Shown: piece after piece, positions 7,553 through 15,413 of the stretch
How the letters are laid out: each line of letters opens with the position of its first letter
Position numbering within the stretch: the first letter of the stretch is position 1
DNA from: Clostridium sp.
GTDB taxonomy: Bacteria; Bacillota; Clostridia; Clostridiales; Clostridiaceae
Direction of reading: 5' to 3'
Assembly (NCBI GenBank): GCA_022773025.1
Contig: JALEZF010000088.1
Coordinates: 1-33,672, forward strand
Length of the DNA: 33,672 nt
Translations under genes and position numbers: made by a program
The notes under the pieces: generated by a model
Seen by the model: the letters and a program-made list of their open reading frames with translations, nothing else
Database searches by the model: none
Told to the model about the DNA's origin: nothing

Positions 7553-8556
7553 TACTCTGCCTGATTATATTCTTTTTTAAACTCTTCGATAAAATTCAAA
7601 TAGCTGTTCTGCTCTGCAATAAGTTTTTCAAGCTTATTTATAAAAGTATTCTGTGCCCAGTTCACTTCATTATAATAATACCTATTCGCTAGTCTCCAAT
7701 ATCTCTGAGGGAATAGAAGGAAAGCAAAAATTAATCTATACTCCTCTTCTTCTAATGGACTAACCTCATTATAGGAATCTAAAATAGCCTTAGCATATTC
7801 TATATTCCATCCATTTCTCTTTAAGACCTTCACCATAAAATTGCTTATATCATAGCTTCTTACCTCTCTCTTACAATAGTCAAAATCTATGACATTATAC
7901 TTTTCATTTTCATCAATTATTATGTTGTGATAAGTATAATCATGGTGGCAGAAAAGCTTATCTTCATTTGTTCTGTTGCATATATCATCATACTTAGAAT
8001 TTATAATGACATTCTTCGCTCTGTTACCTAGATTTTTATAAAACTCCATAGATTTTATATATGCTAAATCATAGCTGCTCTTATTATTTTTCTTTCTAGC
8101 CATATCCCACATTTTATTTAAAGACTTTACTCTCTTCTCCATAAGGTGAGGCCATCTGTCTAGATCACTTTTTAGCTTGCTATTCTCAGGAGGTTCATAT
8201 CCCTTGGAACTTTGGTGAAGATTGGCCAAGGTCTTTGCGGCATTCTTTATCTCTTCAAGATTGTAGAAATCACATTCTCTTCCTTGAATCCATTCTGATA
8301 AAGTATATAAATCTTCATTTACTAAAGCATAAGGTTCCCCCTCAGCATTTAAATAGTATCTATCAATACTTGAAAACCCATTATTTATCAAATGCTCTTT
8401 TGCACCATACACAAATAGAAGTTTTTGGGGTCCATAGTTTATCTTTTTTAAACACATCTCTCCCTTGTCAGTTTTCAAGTAGTATACTCCCTTATAGGGT
8501 TTTATACTTTCTATTTTTATGTTGAATTGTCTCTCTATTTCAAATTCTCTCATCAT
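7552..8556 (-). CDS. CotS-family spore coat protein (kinase fold), copy 1
   Basis: This 334-residue protein (start ATG 8556, behind AAGGGGGTG) has the CotS/aminoglycoside phosphotransferase-like kinase fold. An N-lobe lysine lies in MCLKKINY. The catalytic loop HHDYTYHN is at about residues 204-211 and the metal-binding DFD at 224-226. The frame stays open to an ATG at 8589 but that start has no ribosome binding site. CotS proteins are inner spore coat components in Bacillus, and several keep apparently intact kinase motifs of unknown substrate. It is divergent from a GT4 glycosyltransferase 105 bases away, the pairing seen for CotS and CotSA. The presence of H-D-N and DFD suggests it may be an active small-molecule or sugar kinase; this is inference. 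Confidence 0.82.
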   Translation of the reverse strand: MMREFEIERQFNIKIESIKPYKGVYYLKTDKGEMCLKKINYGPQKLLFVYGAKEHLINNGFSSIDRYYLNAEGEPYALVNEDLYTLSEWIQGRECDFYNLEEIKNAAKTLANLHQSSKGYEPPENSKLKSDLDRWPHLMEKRVKSLNKMWDMARKKNNKSSYDLAYIKSMEFYKNLGNRAKNVIINSKYDDICNRTNEDKLFCHHDYTYHNIIIDENEKYNVIDFDYCKREVRSYDISNFMVKVLKRNGWNIEYAKAILDSYNEVSPLEEEEYRLIFAFLLFPQRYWRLANRYYYNEVNWAQNTFINKLEKLIAEQNSYLNFIEEFKKEYNQAE

Positions 8557-8604
8557 ATTAATCACCCCCTTATAATTTATATGTAGCAATGGATGTATTT
8601 ATTA

Positions 8605-8632
8605 ACACTTATTAACAGAGTTTAATATAATA
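8605..8632 (+). promoter_or_regulatory. Sigma-K-like promoter of glycosyltransferase 1
   Basis: AC at 8605-8606, a 17-base spacer, then AATATAATA at 8624-8632. This is one mismatch from the sigma-K -10 consensus CATANNNTA. It lies about 30 bases before the ATG. Confidence 0.35.
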
Positions 8633-8661
8633 AATTATAGTATTTTGAAAGGATAAATTTG

Positions 8662-9798
8662 ATGAACATTGGTATTGATGGCAGAGCTGCTTCTTTATAT
8701 AGGGGAACAGGTATAGGCACTTATACCTACGAGCTTTTAAATGCTCTCAGCTCAATAGATAATTTTTATAGATATGTAATATTTATGAGGGATGAGGATA
8801 AATTAGACATCAATTTTAGAAATAATTTTTTTAATAGCTTTTATGGTTTTCCTATAGAAAAAAATTTTTGGGACACCATAAATCATTGTCCTTCAATTTC
8901 TAAAAATACATTGGATATATATCACAACCCTCAAAACGGTATAGGACTTCCAAGGGAAAAGGATTGTCCTTATGTCATAACCCTTCATGACATAATTCCG
9001 CTGAAGATGCCCGAAACTGTTAGTGATAAATATCTAAAGATATTCTCACAAAATATAGATTTCATTTTAAAAAATGCTGATGGAATAATCACAGTTTCTG
9101 ATTTTTCAAAAGATGACATTGCAAACACCTTAAATTTTCCTAAGGATAAGATATTTGTAACTCATCTAGCAAGTCAAAAAATATATGCCCCCATTGATAA
9201 AGATGATGCAAAAAGATTCCTTCATAAAAAATATAAGATTGAAGGTAACTATATCCTTAACGTTGGAGGATTTAGTCCAAGAAAAAATATTCTAGGCCTA
9301 TTAGATGCCTTTAGTAAAGTTTTAGAAGTGTATCATCATGATTTAACCTTAATAATCGTTGGTAATCACGGAAAATCTTATAGCTTATATAAAGAAAGAG
9401 CTGAAAAATTAAATATTTCTTCTAAAGTTTTATTCCCTGGCTTTATTCCCGTTGAGGATTTAAATTATTTCTATAACGGAGCCGAAGCTTTTGTTTATCC
9501 TTCTTTTTATGAAGGTTTTGGTCTTCCTCCTATAGAATCTATGTCCTGTGGAACTCCAGTTGTATGCTCAAATACCACTTCTCTTCCTGAAGTTGTACTA
9601 GATGCCTCTCTGCCTATAAATCCTTATGATATAGATGAGATATCTAACGCTATACTTCAAGTATTAAGCGACAAAATTCTTAGAGAAAAACTTATATTTA
9701 AGGGTATTGTCCGTAGCAATAAGCTCAATTGGCATACCACTGCAAGAAAAACCCTTCGAGCTTACAGCTCCATAATCCAAGACAAAAAAAGTGACTAA
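8662..9798 (+). CDS. GT4 glycosyltransferase, spore-coat associated (copy 1)
   Basis: This is a 378-residue GT-B fold glycosyltransferase of family GT4. The N-terminal acceptor domain begins NIGIDGRAASLYRGTGIGTYT. The donor domain carries GGFSPRKN near residue 205 and the E-x7-E signature EGFGLPPIE near residue 290, followed by GTPVVCSN. It would transfer a nucleotide-activated sugar in the mother-cell cytoplasm or at the coat. AAAGGA is eight bases before the ATG at 8662; the TTG one codon upstream is less likely. It faces a CotS gene divergently and resembles CotSA. The second GT4 at 12826 is a clear paralogue. The stop codon lies inside a bidirectional terminator shared with the convergent CotS operon. 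Confidence 0.85.
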   Translation: MNIGIDGRAASLYRGTGIGTYTYELLNALSSIDNFYRYVIFMRDEDKLDINFRNNFFNSFYGFPIEKNFWDTINHCPSISKNTLDIYHNPQNGIGLPREKDCPYVITLHDIIPLKMPETVSDKYLKIFSQNIDFILKNADGIITVSDFSKDDIANTLNFPKDKIFVTHLASQKIYAPIDKDDAKRFLHKKYKIEGNYILNVGGFSPRKNILGLLDAFSKVLEVYHHDLTLIIVGNHGKSYSLYKERAEKLNISSKVLFPGFIPVEDLNYFYNGAEAFVYPSFYEGFGLPPIESMSCGTPVVCSNTTSLPEVVLDASLPINPYDIDEISNAILQVLSDKILREKLIFKGIVRSNKLNWHTTARKTLRAYSSIIQDKKSD

Positions 9799-9880
9799 TG
9801 GATATGAACAGACCCCCACAAGTTAGACCTAAAAGTCTAGCTTATGAGGGTCATATCAATCTTCTATTAGTCACTTTTTT
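9785..9880. terminator. Bidirectional terminator with IS3-end-like inner palindrome
   Basis: The outer arms AAAAAAGTGACTAAT (9785-9799) and ATTAGTCACTTTTTT (9866-9880) form a perfect 15-bp stem with T-runs both ways, between convergent genes. Both stop codons lie in or at the stem. The loop contains an imperfect palindrome (9811-9852) starting GACCCCCACAAGTTAGAC, 16 of 18 bases identical to the one at 2082-2099. Confidence 0.8.
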
Positions 9881-10925
9881 ATAGCTTGCAGCTTCTCAAA
9901 CCTTCTAAGAGGCATTTCCTCTTCTCTTCAAGGTTTATATACTTTATAAGTTTATCTAAAACTACTTCTTCTTCCCACAAATTTCTCTTTTCATAGTAAT
10001 TGCGGGCTATTTCAAAGAATTCCTTAGGGAATTTTAGAAAGCCATAAATTATCTGAATTTCGTTAGATTGTAATGGATTTATAGTGTTGTATACGGATAA
10101 AATCATTTCTATTTTTGCTATATCAAAAGTCTCATAACGTATCTCTTCATTGATTAAATTACATAAGTCTTTTATCCTTAAATCAATTGTGCTTAGATGA
10201 AAGTCCATTAGGTATGCGTGTAAACTGCTATCTAGTATTATATTTCCAGAATTAATATCTCCATGACATAAACTTATCTTGTCCTTCTCTCTGCATAAAT
10301 CTTCATAGGAATAGTTTTTTAGTATAGCTAACGATTCCTTAATATGATTCATATAATAGTCCACATATTCTAAAAATATTTTGTCAACTTGATTTTTATA
10401 AATATAGATACTAGTCCATTCTTTATATCTCTTTAACTTATTCAAGGCTTCTTCTTCCTGCTCTATATCAAATGTCAAAGATGAATTTTCCTTTAAAAGT
10501 TCATAATGATCATTAGATATATAGTTCAAGATTCCGTTTGATGCCTTGTGCATATTAGCTATAGATTTTACTACAGCTTTTAGATGATCTATATTTTCCA
10601 TGTCACATTGTATATTGTCTTCTAAATCAAAGATTATATATTCTTTTCCCTTCCATGTTTTATATAAAGATCCATCCTTAGTCTTTAAAAGTTTAATATA
10701 AAACACATAGTTTTTTTCTATATACTCTAAAGATTTTATTATAAATTCTAGTTTTTCTTTGGAATAATCCATCTGCTTTAATAGCATCTTGCCTTTCTGC
10801 GAAAAAATTAAGTATCCATTTTTTAGTGGAACAATGTCAGAAACCTTTAAGTCAAATTCTTCAAATAGCCTTACATCTAAGTCATAATCAACCAGAACTC
10901 CTTTATTGATATATCTTAATTCCAC
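9879..10925 (-). CDS. CotS-family spore coat protein (kinase fold), copy 2
   Basis: This 348-residue CotS/APH-like protein starts at GTG 10925 behind AGAGGTGAG. The N-lobe lysine is in KMLLKQMD. The catalytic loop HGDINSGN is at about residues 221-228 and a DFH replaces the usual DFD/DFG at about 241-243, so metal binding may be altered. It is last in a three-gene operon with the lobe-less paralogue and CotS copy 3, with a 12-base gap to the gene before it. It is more divergent than copies 1 and 3 (HGD rather than HHD). The spore-coat role comes from family and context. Confidence 0.78.
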   Translation of the reverse strand: MELRYINKGVLVDYDLDVRLFEEFDLKVSDIVPLKNGYLIFSQKGKMLLKQMDYSKEKLEFIIKSLEYIEKNYVFYIKLLKTKDGSLYKTWKGKEYIIFDLEDNIQCDMENIDHLKAVVKSIANMHKASNGILNYISNDHYELLKENSSLTFDIEQEEEALNKLKRYKEWTSIYIYKNQVDKIFLEYVDYYMNHIKESLAILKNYSYEDLCREKDKISLCHGDINSGNIILDSSLHAYLMDFHLSTIDLRIKDLCNLINEEIRYETFDIAKIEMILSVYNTINPLQSNEIQIIYGFLKFPKEFFEIARNYYEKRNLWEEEVVLDKLIKYINLEEKRKCLLEGLRSCKL

Positions 10926-10937
10926 AGACTCACCTCT

Positions 10938-11684
10938 TTACATCATATTTCTGTCATCCTTAACAGCCTTTTGGATTCTTCTATAGTATTCATCTAATGT
11001 CCAAAGCTTTCTATTCTCCCTATATCTATTAAAATTTCTTATAAAATCATAAGGAAATTCCACCATTGTTTTTATAAAATTATAGCTGTCTTCATTTAGT
11101 TCCTCTAACTCTACACATTTTTTTATAAGTTCTTCTGTCAAGAGATCTCTTCTGTACTTTTTAAGTTTCAAGAGCATCTTAACATAATCTATCTCTATAA
11201 GGTCATAACTGCACCTATTAAGGGTTGATACCCTTATAGATGAATCTTCTTTTGTCACATTATAAGGAGCAAAATAACCTAAAATTACTTCTTTTCTATT
11301 CATGGATCTCCTTATAAGCTTCATGATATTGCTTCTATATATGTCCTTGAAAGCCGTTTCACTATTTTTTAGAATATCAAATCCATCTATCATGAGCATT
11401 TCATCTACTATATTCTTTTTCTCTTTTCCATTTAGCCTGATTAAACATCTCTGAGTCTTTCTTAGTGATGTCCTGCATTGCTCTACCTGACGACCTATGG
11501 TGCTTGGGATTACCCCTTCCATAAAATCTTCGTAGCCCATAGCTCTTTTATGAAACTCACTTAAATTTTCTATATATTCATTTAGTTTTTCTTCAGTTAT
11601 ATTTTCATTAATATTTATGCTACTATCAACAATTATATTCTTTTCATTGAGATATTCTCTAAATTTATCATATTTCTCTTCCAC
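10938..11684 (-). CDS. Degenerate CotS-related protein lacking the kinase N-lobe
   Basis: This 248-residue protein starts at GTG 11684. Its GGAGG site lies inside the last codons of the preceding CotS gene, so the two are translationally coupled. No N-lobe or ATP-binding lysine is present. The sequence begins at the helical region that follows the N-lobe (ENLSEFHKRAMGYEDF matches TLANLHQSSKGYE of copy 1). At the catalytic loop GYFAPYNV stands in place of HHDYTYHNI, keeping only the Asn, and the DFD is lost. The C-terminal helical part (EFPYDFIRNFNRYRENRKLW) aligns well with FPQRYWRLANRYYYNEVNW. The frame is intact, so it is a maintained pseudoenzyme or scaffold rather than a fresh pseudogene. 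Confidence 0.65.
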   Translation of the reverse strand: MEEKYDKFREYLNEKNIIVDSSININENITEEKLNEYIENLSEFHKRAMGYEDFMEGVIPSTIGRQVEQCRTSLRKTQRCLIRLNGKEKKNIVDEMLMIDGFDILKNSETAFKDIYRSNIMKLIRRSMNRKEVILGYFAPYNVTKEDSSIRVSTLNRCSYDLIEIDYVKMLLKLKKYRRDLLTEELIKKCVELEELNEDSYNFIKTMVEFPYDFIRNFNRYRENRKLWTLDEYYRRIQKAVKDDRNMM

Positions 11685-11686
11685 GG

Positions 11687-12688
11687 CTAACCTCCATAAT
11701 TCAATACTTCCATTTCTCTAGCAAAGTCATATCTTGGTTCCATATCCTCTAGGATTTTCAAAAGTTTCTTTTCGAAAAAGTCCTCTTCCCACTTTTGATT
11801 TTCCCAATAATACTGTATTCCTATCTGCCATAATTCTTGTGGAAACATGATAAACCCTGCCATTATAGGTAGGTCTTCTTCTTGCACTTTATAATTTAGA
11901 CTATAACTGTCCATTATAAATTTTGCCGTATCCATATCCCATTTTTCATTTTTCATAACTCTTATCATAAGACTGCATAAATCGTGGAGATGAGAGTCAA
12001 GTATGCAATAATCAAAATCAATTATGTGCATGTCATTATTATCAATAAGAATATTGTGATGAGCATAGTCATGATGGCAAAATCCCTTTAGCTTCATTTC
12101 TCTTTCCATGACTTCTTTGTAATTGCTCCTCTCCAATATGGCTATAGCATCTCTACCTATGGCTATGCCTTGCTCAATTGATTTATAGTAAACCTCATCA
12201 AAAAATGTTCTTTTTTCCTTGATTTCTATACGCCTTTTAAAATCATCTATCTCATCTAATCTCGTATTAAATGTCTCTATCCACTTAAGCCATCCCACTC
12301 TTGGTTTCATAGTTTCCTTGACATCAAAACCTCTGCTACACAAATGAAGTTCGCTTAGCTTTACAGCTGCTGCTTCTATTTCTATAGGATTTTCATAATT
12401 TGTTACTCTTGCATTTATCCATTTGTTAAGGTATCCAAAACCATTGTCTAAAACTACATAATCCTTCCCAGAAATTGTTTTTATAAAGGGAAGTATTCTA
12501 TGAAATCCATTATTTTCAAGGTGTTTCATAGCACTTATTATAAAAAGGAAATGAGGAAATTCATATTTTATTTTCTTAAGAGAAAATATTCCCTCTGCAC
12601 TTTGTATTTTGTATACATTTTTCATCTTCTCTATAGCATCAACCTTTATTCCATATTCTCTCTCAACTAACTCCTTTATTGCGTCCAC
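11687..12688 (-). CDS. CotS-family spore coat protein (kinase fold), copy 3
   Basis: This is a 333-residue CotS-family protein. Key residues are FSLKKIKY (N-lobe Lys), HHDYAHHN at about 205-212 and DFD at 224-226, all like copy 1. The start is a GTG at 12688 with GGAGG seven bases upstream. The ATG at 12706 lies only about 8 bases after the predicted transcription start and has no ribosome binding site. A sigma-K-like promoter (12721-12748) precedes it. It is first in an operon with the lobe-less paralogue and copy 2, all three using GTG starts, and is divergent from a GT4 gene, repeating the arrangement at 7552-9798. Confidence 0.82.
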   Translation of the reverse strand: MDAIKELVEREYGIKVDAIEKMKNVYKIQSAEGIFSLKKIKYEFPHFLFIISAMKHLENNGFHRILPFIKTISGKDYVVLDNGFGYLNKWINARVTNYENPIEIEAAAVKLSELHLCSRGFDVKETMKPRVGWLKWIETFNTRLDEIDDFKRRIEIKEKRTFFDEVYYKSIEQGIAIGRDAIAILERSNYKEVMEREMKLKGFCHHDYAHHNILIDNNDMHIIDFDYCILDSHLHDLCSLMIRVMKNEKWDMDTAKFIMDSYSLNYKVQEEDLPIMAGFIMFPQELWQIGIQYYWENQKWEEDFFEKKLLKILEDMEPRYDFAREMEVLNYGG

Positions 12689-12720
12689 GTAAAATCCTCC
12701 AAACATTCTTCTCTATTTCT

Positions 12721-12748
12721 TATTATATGTAAATATTCCACTCATTGT
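12721..12748 (-). promoter_or_regulatory. Sigma-K-like promoter of the CotS operon
   Basis: On the minus strand, AC (12748-12747), a 17-base spacer, then CATATAATA (12729-12721) match the sigma-K consensus AC-N16/17-CATANNNTA. It lies about 33 bases before the GTG start. Confidence 0.5.
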
Positions 12749-12825
12749 GATTAATATAATTTATCACCAATTCGCTACTACAGTAATATTAATAATATAT
12801 ATGGAGTACGTTCAGGAGTGATTTT

Positions 12826-13938
12826 ATGAAAATTGCTATAGATGGCCGCGGTATAAATTGGTATAGAGGTACCGGTATTGGAACTTATACAGAAAATCTA
12901 GTGAGAGAACTCATAGGTATGGATAAGGAAAATGAATATTTTCTATTTTGGTCCGGAGAATATGATGAAAGCTTCCAAAAGGAAAACTGCCATCTCATAA
13001 TGGCATCAAGAAAGCATACTCGTTTCTTTGAGCAGCAGTACATTCCACACTTTTTGAAAGATGAAGCTATTGATATTTATCATGTTCCGCAAAATGGAAT
13101 AGGCTTAAAAAGTTTAACTAACTCTAAAAATATAGTTACTATTCATGACCTTATACCATACATTTCTCCAGAGACAGTAGGAAGAGGTTATCTTTTAAGA
13201 TTTCTTAGAGAAATGCCTTCTATAATTCAAGACTCTAATTGTATACTGACAGTATCAGAATGGTCTAAAAAAGACATTTTAAAATACTTTCCCATAGATG
13301 CAAATAAAATTTTTGTGACTCCCCTTGCTGCCAACTCAAAATATAAACCTCTAGACAAAGAGTACTGCCAAAAACTTCTTAAAGAAAAATATAATATAGA
13401 CAAAGATTTTATACTTTACGTTGGAGGATTCAGTTCTAGAAAAAATGTAAAACTTTTAGTGGATGCCTTCATATCCTCCTTTGAAAATTTAGATAAGGAA
13501 TATTATCTTGTACTTCCTGGTTCTGTTAAGGATGAGGGACAAAAACTCATGGACTATGTGAATATGAGTCCTGTAAAAGATAAAGTTAAGTTCCTTGGCT
13601 TTTGCGAGGAAGATATGCTGCCAATCCTATATAATGGATGCTCTCTATTTGTTTATCCTTCAACCTATGAAGGCTTTGGTCTTCCACCGCTAGAGGCTAT
13701 GTGCTGTGGTGCTCCCGTAATCACCTCTAATTTAACTTCAATCCCTGAAGTTGTTGGAGATGGCGGTCTTATAATAAATCCAAACTTATATGAGCTATGT
13801 AATTCTCTTGAGAGAGTTCTAAATACTCCTTTTTTAAGAGAAGAACTCATATCATCCTCTTTGAGGCAAGCCAAGAATTTTTCTTGGAAATTTACCGCCG
13901 AAAAAACCTTGGAAGCTTACAAAAATCTAATACTATAA
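12826..13938 (+). CDS. GT4 glycosyltransferase, spore-coat associated (copy 2)
   Basis: This 370-residue GT4 glycosyltransferase is a paralogue of the one at 8662. Shared landmarks are IDGRGINWYRGTGIGTYTEN at the N-terminus, HVPQNGIG near residue 85, GGFSSRKN near 205 and EGFGLPPLE with the two catalytic-site glutamates near 285. AGGAGTG precedes the ATG at 12826. It is divergent from CotS copy 3 and convergent with the solute-binding lipoprotein gene, with a shared terminator. The likely role is glycosylation of a coat protein or synthesis of a spore-surface glycan, inferred from the CotS pairing. The sugar donor is unknown. Confidence 0.85.
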   Translation: MKIAIDGRGINWYRGTGIGTYTENLVRELIGMDKENEYFLFWSGEYDESFQKENCHLIMASRKHTRFFEQQYIPHFLKDEAIDIYHVPQNGIGLKSLTNSKNIVTIHDLIPYISPETVGRGYLLRFLREMPSIIQDSNCILTVSEWSKKDILKYFPIDANKIFVTPLAANSKYKPLDKEYCQKLLKEKYNIDKDFILYVGGFSSRKNVKLLVDAFISSFENLDKEYYLVLPGSVKDEGQKLMDYVNMSPVKDKVKFLGFCEEDMLPILYNGCSLFVYPSTYEGFGLPPLEAMCCGAPVITSNLTSIPEVVGDGGLIINPNLYELCNSLERVLNTPFLREELISSSLRQAKNFSWKFTAEKTLEAYKNLIL

Positions 13939-13939
13939 A

Positions 13940-13973
13940 AAAAGTAGTTTTGGACTTTTCCAAAACTACTTTT
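13940..13973. terminator. Bidirectional terminator
   Basis: AAAAGTAGTTTTGG and its exact reverse complement surround a 6-base loop, between the convergent GT4 and lipoprotein genes. Confidence 0.8.
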
Positions 13974-13990
13974 CTATTTCTTTATCTTAT

Positions 13991-15241
13991 TTAGCTAGCG
14001 CTATTTTCATTTAGCATATTATCTATTTTTTCTTTTATGCCTTTTATTATATTGATGAACTCCTGATTTTCTATTATTGATTTGATATTGTTCTCTATAT
14101 CCTTTTCTATATAAGCTGACTTCAAATTATAAGATGATGAAGACGAATTTTTTATGATTGTCTCAAAAAATCTATATACTTTTTTATTGCCAAGTTCCGC
14201 AATACCACTATCAAATATTTCATTTTTGTATATAGGTTTATATGCAGGCATCAAATAGAGATTCTTCATGGACCATAACAAAGTATCCTTATCTCCTGAC
14301 ATGAATATCATAAATTTAGCTGCTAATTCTTTATTTTTGCTAGAGGATAATAAAAACATATTTTCTCCTGGTACTATTATAGCCCTATTTCCTCCTGGTT
14401 CAAAAGCAGGAACTTTCATGAGATCCCAAATTTCCTTATCCCACTTATCTTTCATTTTGTACAAATATTGTGGTGTTCCTAGAAAAGCAAAAATTTCACC
14501 ATTCTCGGCCCCAGCTAGAAGTTCATCTTCATTTTCATATATTTTTAGCATTCCCTTTTTATTTAAGTCTCTCAATAGATTTATAACCTTTAAAGACTCT
14601 TCACTATCTAAGGTTGACTCTAATTTTTCATCTACATAATCACAGTTGAGCTGATTCATAAGAAGATAGTATACAGACATTTGTCCCTTTAGGGTAACTC
14701 CTAATGATATATTCTCTGAGCCTTTATTTGCATTTAATATATCATTCCAAGTTATTATATCCTTATCCTCCATGTTCAGTTCCTTTAATTTATCCTTTCT
14801 ATAGTAGAAAGCCACAGGCTCCATATTTATAGGTATAGCCTTTAGTTTTTTCTGAGATATAAGGGGAGAAATTCTATTTTTATCAAACATATCGCTATAA
14901 TCACCTAGATAGCTATTCATGGATTCAAAGTTATCTTCGTAATTCAATATAAGATTTTCACTTACGACACCTGGAAGAATCACTATATCAGCGTTGTCTT
15001 CCCAGTTCTCCATCATCTTCTCTTCATCCTTAAAGTCTTCTATATCTTTAATCTCTATCCTTACATCCTCATTGTTCTTTTGAAAATTAGCCGCCGCAGT
15101 ATTCACAAGTTGAATATATTCTCTATAAGCCATTACTGTTATTGTTGTAACTTCTTTTTCCTTAGGCTCATTTTTAGTGCCGCAGGATGCCATAGAAAAT
15201 AATATAGCAGCTGTTATCAAAAGTGAGATTGCCTTTTTCAT
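13991..15241 (-). CDS. Orphan extracellular solute-binding lipoprotein
   Basis: This is a 416-residue family-1 type solute-binding protein. A lipoprotein signal peptide (MKKAISLLITAAILFSMASC) puts the lipid-anchored Cys at residue 20. The next part, ITVMAYREYIQLVNTAAANF, is the usual start of sugar-binding proteins, and EPVAFYYRKDKLKELNM and EDELLAGAENGEIFAFLG are typical of the fold. No ABC permease or ATPase is encoded nearby. It follows the DUF2334 deacetylase gene and sits next to coat glycosylation genes, so a glycan-binding role at the forespore or cell surface is possible. A GGGTGAT site precedes the ATG. A short reading frame overlaps the start by four bases (ATGA). Confidence 0.75.
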   Translation of the reverse strand: MKKAISLLITAAILFSMASCGTKNEPKEKEVTTITVMAYREYIQLVNTAAANFQKNNEDVRIEIKDIEDFKDEEKMMENWEDNADIVILPGVVSENLILNYEDNFESMNSYLGDYSDMFDKNRISPLISQKKLKAIPINMEPVAFYYRKDKLKELNMEDKDIITWNDILNANKGSENISLGVTLKGQMSVYYLLMNQLNCDYVDEKLESTLDSEESLKVINLLRDLNKKGMLKIYENEDELLAGAENGEIFAFLGTPQYLYKMKDKWDKEIWDLMKVPAFEPGGNRAIIVPGENMFLLSSSKNKELAAKFMIFMSGDKDTLLWSMKNLYLMPAYKPIYKNEIFDSGIAELGNKKVYRFFETIIKNSSSSSYNLKSAYIEKDIENNIKSIIENQEFINIIKGIKEKIDNMLNENSAS

Positions 15242-15380
15242 TCTATCACCCGTTTCTTTCTTTTAGGTCTTATAAATAGTATCTCTGCAAATGCACTTGC
15301 TATAATCTTACCATCTTCCTTCATGTCTTTCAACGTGGTAAAAATCAAGAGATTACTATATACAAAATTATCTTGTCCAT
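15238..15380 (-). pseudogene. Possible frameshifted small gene (~47 codons)
   Basis: AAGGAG and a well-spaced ATG at 15380 start a peptide (MDKIILYIVIS) that stops after 11 codons. Another frame is open through the same DNA and encodes LLIFTTLKDMKEDGKIIASA and a basic end (RPKRKKRVIE), stopping at a TGA that overlaps the next gene's ATG. One inserted base or two lost bases would explain this. A programmed shift, or a real short ORF from an internal ATG or TTG, are alternatives. I do not recognise the product. Confidence 0.3.
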
Positions 15381-15413
15381 AGTTTCTCCTTGGTAGGTTC
15401 TTATTTTTATTTT

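Noticed and set aside
7474-7692. 72-codon plus-strand ORF over the end of CotS copy 1
   Set aside because: Phe/Leu/Ile-rich shadow of an AT-rich gene and its terminator; no start signal.
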